Origin: Kingdonia uniflora
Taxonomy: Eukaryota > Streptophyta > Magnoliopsida > Ranunculales > Circaeasteraceae
Assembly (NCBI GenBank): GCA_014058105.1
Contig: JACGCM010002238.1
Span: forward strand, 496,001-560,000
DNA: 64,000 bases
Direction: 5' to 3'
Under the pieces are notes generated by a model. That model searched no databases. It was given only the letters and a program-made list of their open reading frames with translations, and was not told the DNA's origin. Below are positions 42,651 to 53,754 of the stretch, in pieces (position 1 is the first letter of the stretch; every line of letters starts with the position of its first letter). The position numbers and the translations under genes were made by a program.

Positions 42651-43240
42651 ACTTTCAATCACTCAGGCAACAGTACGGTTTAAATGTAATCTACAATACA
42701 ATTGAGAAGCTTGTGTTAGTAGAGAAATAACGAAGAACACCAATCGGTTTGGAAAAGTAGAGAATTCGATTACTCAAAACGAAGTAATTACAAGAAGAAA
42801 ATCTCTCAAAACCCTAGGTTTCTCTCTCTCTCTTTAAGATCTAACATAGAAAATAAATAACCTAAGTCCCCTTTATATACTAGGGAACCTAAAATACTAA
42901 AAACACACATCTCGAGACAAAAACAACCCTCAAAATACAACCACCGCCTAAAGAATAAAAGCTGAATCGCGCCTCTGTTAGAACAAAATAAGTTTTTGTT
43001 CGAATAAAATAAAGTGTATTCGAATACAAATAATTTGTATTCGAATAAAACTGATCAGACTGATTTGTATTCGAACAGACACAAGTTAATTCGAATAAAA
43101 CCCATCAGGCCAAAAAGTATTCGAAGAGACATAAGTCTATTCGAATAAAACCCATCAGGCTGAAAAATATTTGAACATAAATAATTTTGTTCGAATAGAA
43201 ACTTGAAAACCTTCATGTCTTCGTCAGATCCTCCTGGATC
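42650..43240 (-). mobile_element. LTR (solo or partial) on the minus strand, U3 with TTCGAA cluster
   Basis: On the minus strand there is a TATA box (tatataaagggg, 42868-42879), a CT/GA-rich leader and a poly(A)-type end, with no internal retrotransposon region attached. Upstream of the TATA box, 42998-43200 holds eight copies of ttcgaa in words such as tattcgaataaa and gtattcgaacagac, plus one ttgaa variant. The exact limits and the target duplication were not established. Confidence 0.65.
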
Positions 43241-43244
43241 AAAA

Positions 43245-44225
43245 TGAAATAGATTTACAACCCATACAGAGTCCTGGAGACCTGGACACTTCAAGGACAT
43301 GGAATCAAAATTCAAAGTTAGTCTTTATCTTGAAAGGGTTATAACTATTTTGATGCATTAAGTGTTTGCTATTTACCTTACCAGCAGGCCGACTTTGTTT
43401 TCAGTTGCCACATTCCAGAAATAACTGAATGAAATAATGTTCTTGCAGAATATGGATTGGAATTCATAACAGCAACTAGTAGGTAGTGAATATTTAACCT
43501 TAGCTTGTGAAAAGATAAACAATCATATGCCTTTACGGAGACTTTTATGGAGCATCTCCCTATACTTGTCATCTAATTTTATTATTTATTTATTTTTGCT
43601 TAAAAAAAAAAGAAGCCAGGAATTTATTCCTCAGGGTGAGAAGGGTTGTCATAAACGGGACATGCATTCTGGGACTCTGAGCTGAGAGAATCTTTTTTTG
43701 GTTGGTTTTCTTGGTACTACAATAATTTTTCTCTAATTCGGAATGTTTTTATTACACTATGATAAATTATGAGAAAGTATTATTTGAATGTTCGAAGTTC
43801 TTCCCATACAACATTCGAAATACGTCTGCAAGGCATTTCTAAAGCATTCCTCGGGAACTCCTATTAAAGCCCTTCTGCATAGCCTAGAAATTCCATACCG
43901 ATGCCCGATGAATGATCTGTCATGCACAGGCTAAGGAAAATCTATCTTTTAGATAACTGTGGATGGAATTGGCTAATAAGTTTGACCTTTGAGGAGACAA
44001 GGTACTGAAGCATGTAAGGCTCGGGTGATATTTCTTAAGCAGGCTTTATTTTATAAGTTTTAGATTACAATGCTGGAGAGGACTGAATTGGTAATGCACA
44101 TTCATTGAGATGAATGGCAGAGTAAAGCCATTAATCAACAGACAAGCAGCCATGGTATTTTGTGATGCTTTTGCCCCCTTCTTGGGATGCTATAAGTCGA
44201 ATGGAAAATGAGGATCCTGTGAGGT
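43245..44225. other. Intergenic, duplicated flank of the DUF241 locus
   Basis: No gene was recognised. The segment 44090-44165 matches 39070-39165. Short open frames near 43055-43315 and 43378-43572 on the minus strand are not supported by any family. Confidence 0.45.
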
Positions 44226-44821
44226 TGCGCTATTTGATCAAATGGTTGATAAAGATGTTCCTTGGACGGTAACGATTTCAAGCAAGCAATTTATTATCTT
44301 CCATATGTCTATTCAAATAGAATAGGCCGAATGCCTTCTGCTCGAATAGACTTGGGAGTCTATTCGAACAGACATCGGTAAACTCAGTTTTGAGTGTTGA
44401 ATTGAAGCCATTGGTTTTTCCTCGAGATCTGTATTGATGTAATAAGTCTCCCCACTATATAAGGGTAACTTACGGTATTTCTTAGCCACCCTTGGTGGGA
44501 TCTATTTGTGCATAATCTTTTGGAGAGAAAAACTTGGAGAGACCTCAAATTTGTTTGTGATTGTAACCTCAGATCATTGAATAAAACTCTCTCTATTTTG
44601 TGTGGACGTAGGCAATTTGTAGTACCACGGTAAATGTGTGTTATCTTATGATTATGTTTATTTAATTTGTTTGTTCATCACTAATCGGATCAAATCAGTG
44701 GTTGCCTTCCGCGATGCGGCTCAAGAATTAGTATCACAACGAGCTTGTATCCTCGGTGGTTCTCAAAATTTAAGGTAGTGACTTATCATGATTTCGCTTT
44801 GTTTTCGATTTTGATTACTAC

Positions 44822-45560
44822 ATGAAAATTGGAAGAACAATGGTAGAAGGATATGAACCAAGTTCCTCGACGGCGCCTAAGGGGAATAATATGACGGTTA
44901 TGTTTAACAATGCCAAAATTAAAGTTAAGAAATTCAATGGAACAAGTAACTTTGGCATATGGCGATGTGAAGTTATTGATGTTCTTAGTCAACAAGATTT
45001 GGATGAAGTATTGGATGACAAACCCGAAGAGGTAGAGAAGAGTGTTTAGAAGAAGATTAACAAAAGGGTTTGTGGTCAAATTCGATCATGCCTAGCTCAA
45101 GATATAAAGTACCTTCTGATGAATGAAACCTCGGCGAAAGAGATTTGGGGGATTTTTGAGAAGTACTAGGTGAAGAGCATCCATAATCGGCTCCTTTTGA
45201 AGAGGAAGTTTTACCGCTTCACGATGAGACAATGGATTTCTATGTTAGAGCACTTAAAACAATTTTACCAAGTCACTTGCCAACTTGGTGAATCTTGAAG
45301 AGGTTGTTGGTGATGAGAATAAAGCTCTATTATTCTTGAACTCGCTTCCCGAAGAGTATGAACACTTTATTACGACGATAACCTATGAGAAGAGTTCTTT
45401 ACAATACTCGGATGTGACTACGGCGGTGGTGAATCATGAGTATCGAAAGAAGGATAAATGCGAGTCCGATAATTCAACATCCGTGGAGTTGATAGAAAAG
45501 GGGGGTCTTTGGACAAGAAGGTGTCTAGTGGTAACAACTCTTGATCGAAGATAAGAGGTC
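44822..45560 (+). pseudogene. Copia gag
   Basis: KVKKFNGTSNFGIWRCEVIDVLSQQDLD and a later FLNSLPEEYEHFITTITY segment are typical copia gag motifs. Stops at 45047 and 45168 and a frame break near 45285 separate the blocks. Confidence 0.85.
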
Positions 45561-45739
45561 GTGGTGTTAATCGCAACAATTTGGGTAAAGACTAATGTGT
45601 GCTTTATAAAAAGATGGGGCATTGGAACAATGAGTATCCTGCGCTTTTAAAGAAGAAGAAAGGTGGGAAAGTTGGTTCTTTAGTAAATGGTTCTTAAGAC
45701 ACGATAAATGTAGGTAATGATTCTAACTTTTCTTTAACT

Positions 45740-46745
45740 ATATCATTGAGTGTATGTATTGTTGATTCCAAAGAATGGATTTTGGATTCGAGTGCTACTT
45801 ATCATATTTGTTCCGAAAAGGGTTATTTTTCTAGTTTCAAAAGGCTAGAAGGTGGAGTTGTCCTGATGGAAAATGATGATTCCTGTCGCATAATGGGGAT
45901 AGGTATCATTCGTTTAAAGTTGCACAATGAGCTGGTTAAAGAAATTGAGGAGGTTCGGTATATTCTGACTATGAAGAAGATTATTATCTCAACCGATTTA
46001 CTTGAAGCGAAAGGCTATAAGTTCATGTCTAAAAATGATGTGAAGAAGATTCTTAAGGGAGCAATGATGGTTTTGAAGGGTAAAATAAGAAGTAATATCT
46101 TATACTATTTAGATGGTACGGTTGTTCTTAGGGAGGCTGCTACTGCGGAAAGTGTGGAGACTACTTCCAGATATGCCACTAGACTATAGCATATATGTTC
46201 GACACATACGGGGGAGAAGTCCTTAAGAGTTCTTACAAACCAAGGGCCATTGAAAGGTATTAAGGCATGCAAGTTTGATTTCTGTGAACATTGTGTTTTG
46301 GGCAAGTAGACAATGGTAAAATTTGGCACGGCTATCCATCGTACTCGTGGAATCCATAACTATGTTCATTCAGATGTATCAGGACCCTTCAGGAATGCAT
46401 CACTTGGAGGTAAACATTATTTTGTATCATTTGTTGATGATTTTTTTAAGTGTATGTGGGTATATACCATGAGGAGGAAGGATGAACTCCTGGAAATATT
46501 CATGAGCTGGACGAAGTTGATAAAAACTTAAACTAGCAAAAAGATCAAGTTGATCCATTCAGATTATGGTGGAGAGTATATAAGTGATTCGTTCTTACAA
46601 CTATGTCAGGATGAGGGAATAGTTTGACATTTTACCGTTAGGGAGACACCGCAACAAAATGAGGTAGCAGAGCACATGAATCATACTTTGTTAGAGAAGG
46701 TACGGTGTATGCTGTCTAATTCTAGGTTGGACAAAGCGTTTTGGG
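45740..46745 (+). pseudogene. Copia protease and integrase start
   Basis: The protease reads EWILDSSATYHIC, with the active-site glycine changed to serine (DSS instead of DSG). The integrase zinc part ends CEHCVLGK, followed by HSDVSGPF, FVDDFFKCMWVY, HSDYGGEY and PQQNEVAEHMNHTLLE; the catalytic D, D and E positions can be located. Stops occur at 46187, 46307, 46529 and about 46625. Confidence 0.83.
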
Positions 46746-47162
46746 CCTATTCGAACAAACTTTGTTATGAGTAGTCTATTCGAATAAACTTTTGGGTTTA
46801 TTCGAATACACTCAGTTTTGAGTATTCTGTTCGAATAGAAATGGTTATGTTCGAACAGAGGTACAACTTATTATTGGTTTAGGTCATTCCAAGGGCATTT
46901 TTATGCTTTATTGAAACTAGGAAACTTGTAACCTTTAAGGGCGTAAGGATAGACAATATAAAAGGGATCCAGAGATCTAAAGATAGATCAAGTAAGGAAT
47001 TCATTGTATTCAAATTTTGAGCAATTGAAACTCTTTTTATGAAGTTTTACTCACCAATTTTGTGCTCTTCGCATTAATTTTTTCGATTAGGTTAATCTCA
47101 ATTTGATTATAGATTAAGTGGTATCAGAGCTTCAAGTAAGAATTCTCAGGGGGTTATGATTT

Positions 47163-48275
47163 ATGGTCTTTACACGTGACCGACTGAAGGAAGCGAATGA
47201 GATTCTTGTGAGTCCTTCAAAGATTCACCAAAAACCTAACTTAAAGAAAAAGACAAATTTAGAGATGGACAATTCCAAAGATCGGCTCACGAAATTAGAA
47301 ATGAAAGTTTCTGACCTAATTACTACTCTAAAAGAGTTGGTAGAGCAATTACGTCTCGCGAACCTTGCCAAAGCATCCGCTTCGATAAAATAGCAAGAAC
47401 GCACGATAAAAAAAGAGTTGCAGATGAGGATAGAGATGAGGGTAACGAGGGGGAAGATAGAGATTCTAGTGATGTCGATTTCGTCGAGGAGAGATCGGTT
47501 ATTACTAAGTCCATGAATCTTATGCTTAACTTTCGTATCGATTTAAAAATTGAAATTCTAGTATTTGACAATTTAATCAATGTTGAGAAATTTGATTACT
47601 AGCTAGATAGATTATAGACCTATTTTTTAGTTTATGAATATTCAAATACTTAGAAAATATACTTTTCTACATTGAAATTCGTAAGTCATGCACTCACATG
47701 GTATAAGTTCTATAAGAAACTTCACAAAGTAGGAAGCTTGAGGTGGAAAGAGTTCAAGGTGTTGGTGAGGAAGAAATTTCATCTTATTGGGTATGAGTAA
47801 GAGAGATGGTTCAAATGGTATCATTTATGCTAAAAGTATGGGTAATCCGTATAAGAGTTCACTACAGAGTTTCATAACCAAGCTTTGGCTTTGGACATTG
47901 ATGTTGACGAGTATGAGGTGCTCATGAAGTATACGTGGGGTTTGTCGGAGTCCATTCAAATGGAGTTGAAGCTCTTTACTGTAAAAAATATCAAATATGC
48001 TACTGTAAAAACAATTGTTATTGAAGATAAGTACTTGAAGAGTGGTAAGAAAGGTGACAAGAAAGGTGACAAGAAAGATGACAAAAGCAAGTCAAGGTAC
48101 AAGTCTAGTTGGAAGAATGAGCACAAAGAAGAGTCCTAAGGAAATAAGTCTTCATCCAAAGGGAATTACTGCAGTCATTGTAAGGCAAATGGGTACATTT
48201 CAGATAAATGTTGGAAACTTCACCTGGAGATTCGGCCGAAGGAGGGGAGGACCAAGAGCTAGAAATATGTACTAG
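47163..48275 (+). pseudogene. Ty3/gypsy gag
   Basis: An N-terminal coiled-coil-like block (47163-47393) is followed across frame breaks by PVFDN-like, LTWYKFYKKL and LRWKEFKVLVRKKF motifs and a block 47885-48139 (ALDIDVDEYEVLMKYTWGL). A lysine/aspartate-rich GKKGDKKGDKKDDK tract precedes a degenerate zinc knuckle near 48165-48215. Confidence 0.75.
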
Positions 48276-48329
48276 TCACAACGATTATTGATCTTCTAAA
48301 TTTAGATAAGCCAAAATTTAAACTTACCC

Positions 48330-48880
48330 TCATGTTTAAGCAAACTATGTCTACCGAGAAGACGAGTCGAGAAGAAATTTTCCATGTCAGTATTCAGGTG
48401 AAACAGAGTTCAGTAGAAGCCATCATTGATCTAGGTAGTCAAAAAAATTTGATCTTTGAGGAGGTGGCAAAGAAGCGGGTTTGGCTACTATGGCTCATCC
48501 TAAGTCGTATGGTTTGGGTTAAATTTAGAAAAATATGGAGTTGAAGATCACGAAGTAGTATACGTTCAAGTTTGCGCGCAACTGCTAAAAATTTTATTGA
48601 CAAGGTGACATGTGAAGTGGTTCCTTTAGATGTGTGTCAAGTCATCTTGGGTAGCCCTTATCTCTGGGACCGAGATACAATTCATTACCGTAGTGCTCAC
48701 AAGTATCTTCTTGTGTGATAGAGGGAAACGAGTTTCATATCAATGCTTATTAGGAACATGTCACCACCAATAATTTAGTAATGGTGACTCAGGTGAAGAG
48801 GTTGGTTAATATAAGTGGCAAGTTTATATTATTGTTGGTGCGACCGGTTCAAGAGGGTCCCTCGCCTAAGGTACCGTCTA
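48330..48880 (+). pseudogene. Ty3/gypsy protease region
   Basis: VSIQVKQSSVEAIIDLGSQKNLI carries the active site as DLGS, and CEVVPLDVCQVILGSPYLWDRD about 60 residues later is the second conserved segment. Stops at 48542, 48717 and elsewhere break it. Confidence 0.7.
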
Positions 48881-48894
48881 GTTTGGTAATGTAT

Positions 48895-50200
48895 CCTAAG
48901 GCTAAGCCAAGTCAAATGAATTCTGAATATCTTAAACTCTGCAAAAAAGAGATTAAGGATCTACTTGATAAAAACCTTATCATAAAAAGTTACTCTCTTT
49001 GGAGCTGTACAACCTTCTATGTTATCAAGAATACTGAAAATGATAGAGGTGTTCCTAGACTTGTTATCAATTACAAACCTCTTAACGACTCCCTTAAATA
49101 GATTTGTTACCCAATTTTGAATAAAAAAGATCTTTTAAATCGACTATATAATGTGATTATATTCTCTAAATTTGATTTAAAATCAGGATATTGGCAAATT
49201 GAAATTACATAGAAAGATAACTATAAAACTGGATTTACAGTTCTGTTTGGTTATTATGAATGGAATGCCATGCCCTTTAGGTTAAAAAAAGCTCCATCTG
49301 AATTTCATAATATTATGAATGGTATTTTCATTTCTTATCCTGGCTTCTGTATTATCTATATTGATAGCCTCCTTTTATTCTCTAATTCTATTGATCAACA
49401 CTGTAGACATCTAAAGATCCTTAAGGATGTCATCTGTAGATATGGACTGGTTATTTCTACTCCTAAAATAAGGCGGTTCCAATTAACAGCTAGATTTTTA
49501 GAACATAACATTACTAAAGGAAAAATTCTTCCTATTAACAGGAGTATTGAGTTTGCTTTAAAATTTCTAGATGAAATTAAAAAGAAAACTCAATTACAAA
49601 GGTTCCTTGGAAGTCTCAATTACGTTGCAGACTACTACCTGAACTTGACCCATGATAGTATTATTTTATATAATAGGCTAACAAAGAATTATGCCCCTTG
49701 GACCTCTGAGCATACCAAAGCTATTCAACAAATCAAATTAAGAGTTAAACAACTCCCATGCTTAGGTCTTGTCAATCCTCAATGGAAAAAGATTGCTGAA
49801 ACATATGCCTCTAACTTGGGCTTTGGAGGTATTTTAAAATAAAAAAATCCTTCTTTACAGAAAGAAGAATTACTTCGTTTCACATCAGGAAAGTAAAAAA
49901 TGTCCCAAAAGAACTATTTCATAATTAAGAAAGAATTGTTTTCCATTGTCAAAAGTATTTCAAAATTTTAGGATGATTTGTTAAGTAAACCTTTTTTACT
50001 CCGAACTGACTACAGTTCTGCTAAAGATACACTGCAAAAAGATGTAAAAAATCTTGTGTCTAAATAAATATTTGTTAGATGGCAATCTAAATTATCTGCC
50101 TTTGATTTCACAATCGAGTATATTAAAAGAGAGCATAACTTTCTTCCTAATTTTCTAACCAGAGAATTTTTACAGGAGAGATCTGAAAATGAAACCTCCT
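48895..50200 (+). pseudogene. Pararetrovirus reverse transcriptase and RNase H, decayed
   Basis: The palm region contains the conserved PRLVINYKPLN and MPFRLKKAPSEF motifs. The catalytic motif, expected as YIDD, reads YIDS here (about 49357-49368), so the second aspartate is lost. The RNase H part follows the usual connection region, with the first acidic position altered (ETYAS). Stops at 49099, 49210, 49840, 49894, 49968 and 50065 rule out function. In a living virus this enzyme copies pregenomic RNA in the cytoplasm. Confidence 0.88.
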
Positions 50201-50209
50201 GATAAAGGA

Positions 50210-51420
50210 TGGAGTCAAGACCAATAAAAAAAGGAACCGAAGAAAACTACTAAGGATGTCCTTAAGCATGAAATCATTTACCAATAGAAAATAATGGTTA
50301 AGAAAGTATCTTAACTCTTTCTTTTGATGATCTTAAGCTCAATTATGATGCTTGGGGTCTCAAAGAAAGATATTTTGCTTATTAGAATTATATAGTTCAA
50401 GACAGTCGTTATAAATATGTTTATGAGGCCATATTAACAGAAATAACATCAGCTCACATTGAACATCATCATGTCAATCTGAAGGACGTGAAATGCCCTA
50501 TAACACATTTCAAGTATTATATTACAAAAGTCTTACATATACGTGAAAAGCTGTATAGTCACCACAGTTCTACATATATTCAAGCCTGGCATTATACGTT
50601 TTATTATCAAAATCTAATCAGAAAGTATACTTGACTTTTTTGTATTAATTCATACATTATCAAAAGATCAGGTTTCCCCACTTGGTTCCTAAATTGGTAA
50701 AAAAAGATGGGACCCGACTTTAATATTTTGCCAAAATCCCTTTAGGAGCCATTCGTACTATGGTATGAATTTTATTTAAAATTAAAGGGAAAAATTGTAC
50801 AAAATCCACCTATCGGGAGAAATACCCTATGGTATTTCACAGAGTTTCAGATCACTAAGATTTGGAAATGGGATCTAGAACTCTACTTCGATGATCTGAA
50901 GCTACCCATTCTACAAAGAACCCTCTTTTATAGATGGTGGGATGGGTTTAAAACTGAAAGGGTTGTTGCATTGATCAACAAAATAACCGAAGAGTATGTT
51001 TTATTTTTTTAATGAAGAGAAACAGAAAATAGTAGGAACATTAGTCTCTTCGACAAATGTTTTCCAACTATTAATAGATTCTATTAAGGACCGTTATCCC
51101 AATTTATCATTTGAAGAACATCAAGTCAACGTCATGCAGACTTTGAAAGAACAATTTATGGAAGCTACTACGCAGGTTTCTCTACAAGTAACTGTATCCA
51201 ATACTCAAGAAGGTAGTAGAAGCTAGGGGCAACACTATTGCTTAGCAGGAGAGGATCAAGACACCTATGATGATGAGGATATGGCATCTTCAAAATTCAT
51301 AGACGCCACTATGGAAGATTATTGGGGCACCGTCATTAAAGTCCAAGAACATAAGATAAGGCAAAAGCAAATGGGAAAGCTAAGAATACTTGGCATTTGG
51401 TGTACATGAGCCGACGCATG
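50210..51420 (+). pseudogene. Pararetrovirus downstream ORF remnant
   Basis: Short open blocks in shifting frames, including a tryptophan/aromatic-rich stretch around 50845-50975 and the open frame at 50996-51226. Its position between RNase H and the promoter is where caulimovirids have the transactivator/inclusion-body gene, but the identity is inferred mainly from position. Confidence 0.5.
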
Positions 51421-51579
51421 AAGACAAAAACAGAATAATCTTTATTTTCAAAATCAAAAACAGAAATGATTTTCTCTTTAATTTATCAAAATTAAAAGAT
51501 TAAAGCAGAAGAATCATGACTTTATTAAAAGTTAAAGATAAAGATCAGAAGATGATATGATTTGGTCTTCTACCAGACA

Positions 51580-51950
51580 ACTCCAACCTTACTCAGGTCT
51601 ACACGTGGATAACACTTACTCCGAACTCTAAAGCTTTGGAATCCGCCTCTATATATAAAAGGGACTAAGAGCCCATTTGTATTTAATTTTTTTTTGAAGT
51701 TTCTCTTCTCTCCTTTAGAACTCCTCTGTAACATCTCTTATATCCTTTGTGTCTACCATTCCTCTGTAAGTATTTCTTAATAAAGTTTGAGTTTGTTTAT
51801 CCTTTGTTCTTGTTTTATTCACTCTTCTGCACACATACCCCTGAGGGTGTCTAATCTCTTTACTTACTCTTGTTTATAGTTTGTTATTTACTTACTTTTG
51901 TTTATAGTTTATTTTTATTTATATTGATCCACTTTTCTTGGTATCAGAGT
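51580..51950 (+). promoter_or_regulatory. Pararetrovirus promoter, poly(A) signal and primer binding site
   Basis: The TATA box tctatatataaaa is at 51649-51660 and an aataaa about 120 bp downstream (near 51779), the short spacing seen in caulimovirid pregenomic RNA units. tggtatcagag at 51939-51949 matches the initiator tRNA-Met primer site. Together they mark the viral large intergenic region. Confidence 0.78.
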
Positions 51951-52099
51951 CATGTATGGCTAGAATTATACATCCCTCAAATATTTAACAAGATCTCACA
52001 ATATTTTCCATTTCCTAAATTATAGCAGTATAAATATCTTCCTCAATTTGCCTCATTTTTTCATTAGATTGTTCTCTTTTAATACAAAAATGGCCTACA

Positions 52100-52312
52100 T
52101 TAAGAATTCGCTCAGGGCCTTCATAACCCTAGCACCAGCCATAAGAGAGACAGTGTCAAAAAAGTAAGAAATCTTAGTAGGAATCTAGTAAAAGACTCTA
52201 AATATGATTGGAAACTTCAAAACTTATGGGTGATTTGTATATCTAATTTATAGGTCAGGTAACAACAAGTTTTCCTAGTATGAAGGGGATTACAACAAAT
52301 TACAACTTATAA
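52100..52312 (-). mobile_element. LTR continuation of the older copia element, left of the nested copia
   Basis: When the element 52318-58461 is removed, this joins to the LTR start at 58467-58538. Read on the minus strand it continues as AT-rich LTR-like sequence with a ctataaatta TATA-like word near 52240. The left limit is uncertain, and attribution rests on the nesting geometry. Confidence 0.5.
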
Positions 52313-52317
52313 AGTTT

Positions 52318-53011
52318 TATTATTCATCCGTATGCACAAACAACACGATCTTAAGGAGATGATCGAGTCTAGTATATACACACTATCTCCTTAAGACAGA
52401 TTTGCCCCTGCCACAGTGCTTTGCAGGAATGTAGGCCCCTGTATCCTATGATACAATGATCAGTTATAGAAAGAAGAAACCACTTCTATCTCTTTGCCAA
52501 ATGAACCTTGATTGCGTCAATTTTCTTTCATGATAATGACTCAAACTGATGATAATAAATGAAAATGAAGTTGGGTTATATAGAGCATAGGTGACTCTTC
52601 ACCAAGGGTCACACCTCAAGTTAGTGCCTCTTCACCAAGAGTCACAACTTAAGTTACGTCGGCTGAAGACAACCCAACTCACACCTCAAACCCAAATATA
52701 TGACTAAGTATTCCAAGAAATCCTCATGAGCCCATGGTAAAATCATAAACTTATAATAATAAGCGGGTTTCCTAGTTCGAGCAAGCGCATGGGTAGCCCA
52801 TGCACCCAAGCTAGTTTGCATACATGGGTCGCACATGTCGCACATGCGCGTGTGACCCACCAACTCTCATACACATTACAACAAGTTAAGTGTCAGACTT
52901 ACTTATATAGTAAAGTTAAGCTTCCCTCATATCTAATGTGTAACTAAAAACACTTAGTTTTATCATTCAAAAGAAAATGGAAAACCAAAAACCTCTTTGT
53001 ATTTTCCAACA
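52318..53011 (-). repeat. 3' LTR of the nested copia, 694 bp
   Basis: On the minus strand it starts TGTTGGAAAATACAAA next to the purine tract and ends at 52318, where the terminal TG/CA has mutated to ta on the plus strand. It is shorter than its partner because the partner carries an internal duplication. Confidence 0.9.
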
Positions 53012-53754
53012 ATCCCCCACATTTGAATGGTAACAGACAAACTCAATATTTTTTAAAGAAAATTAGATAATAGTCCTACATTGAGAGAGCTGTCTTGTGG
53101 ACTTGAACCTTCCCTAGTGAGTAACAATCAGATTTACACTAATTAGTGAACATATGTCATGAACTGTCAGCTTTAGTGTAAACCAAGATAATAGTCTTCA
53201 CACAGTACTTTTCCAAATGTAATCGGCTCTTACAGTTGTGTTTAGTTCTGCCCTGAATAAACCAAGGAATCATGAGTGCTCTTAGAAAAATATTTTCCCT
53301 ATAAAGTTCTCATGGAAGCGGCCCCACCTCCTACTCACATAGGTGATTACCTATTAAGAGTACCCTGTTATACCCCACTTGTAAATACAAGGCATATGAA
53401 TTATTAAAAGGTTAGAGATCTTACCCTAAAAATTGCTACAAGTTACACTGTTCACATCATGGAATGAGCAGGAGTTAAAATCTTCTCAGTGCTCATGTTG
53501 AGTAACTCACAACTAGTTGTCCTATTAAATCTAGATCATGGGATCTCAGATCAACTATCTAGGTTAGGTTACCGCCGAGGTTAACTTGTAGTTAAAGGCT
53601 TTAAGTCTAGTCCCCTCGATGTGGAAAATACTTACATTTTTACCAACCCTTTTATAAATGGATCCACTAGGCTATCACTTGAAGTCACAGAGTCAATAAA
53701 TATAACTCCACTTACAAGTAATTTTTTTACAATATTATGTCTACGACCTATATG
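53012..53754 (-). other. Copia 3' untranslated internal region
   Basis: About 740 bp between the RNase H stop and the 3' LTR, non-coding, ending in the polypurine tract. No extra gene was recognised. Confidence 0.6.

Larger units (their letters stand above)
44230..46745 (+). mobile_element. Ty1/copia retrotransposon, 5' LTR to integrase, truncated
   Basis: A 5' LTR (about 44230-44722, TATA at 44455-44465) is followed by a degenerate PBS (tagtatcacaacgagc), gag, protease and integrase. Similarity stops abruptly at about 46745, in the WA of KAFWA, where other LTR-like sequence starts. The start of the LTR is estimated. Confidence 0.82.
46745..48890 (+). mobile_element. Ty3/gypsy retrotransposon, LTR end to protease, truncated
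   Basis: LTR-like sequence with a TATA box (caatataaaaggg, 46954-46966) leads to an exact PBS (tggtatcagagc, about 47120-47131), then gag and protease. The upstream 46747-46862 part holds five ttcgaa words. At about 48890 the gypsy similarity gives way to pararetrovirus RT sequence, so gypsy RT, RNase H, integrase and the 3' LTR are absent. Confidence 0.75.
48890..52100 (+). mobile_element. Endogenous pararetrovirus (Caulimoviridae) segment: RT/RNase H, downstream ORF, promoter, PBS; decayed
   Basis: The order is RT (to about 49560), RNase H (to about 50200), a decayed downstream frame (about 50380-51400), then a non-coding region with TATA box, poly(A) signal and tRNA-Met primer site, and the beginning of the next frame. 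This order is that of a circular caulimovirid genome opened near the start of RT. There are stops and frame breaks throughout (for example at 49099, 49210 and 50065). Whether it was once one integration with the segment at 36490 is unknown. The right edge near 52100 is estimated. Confidence 0.85.
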
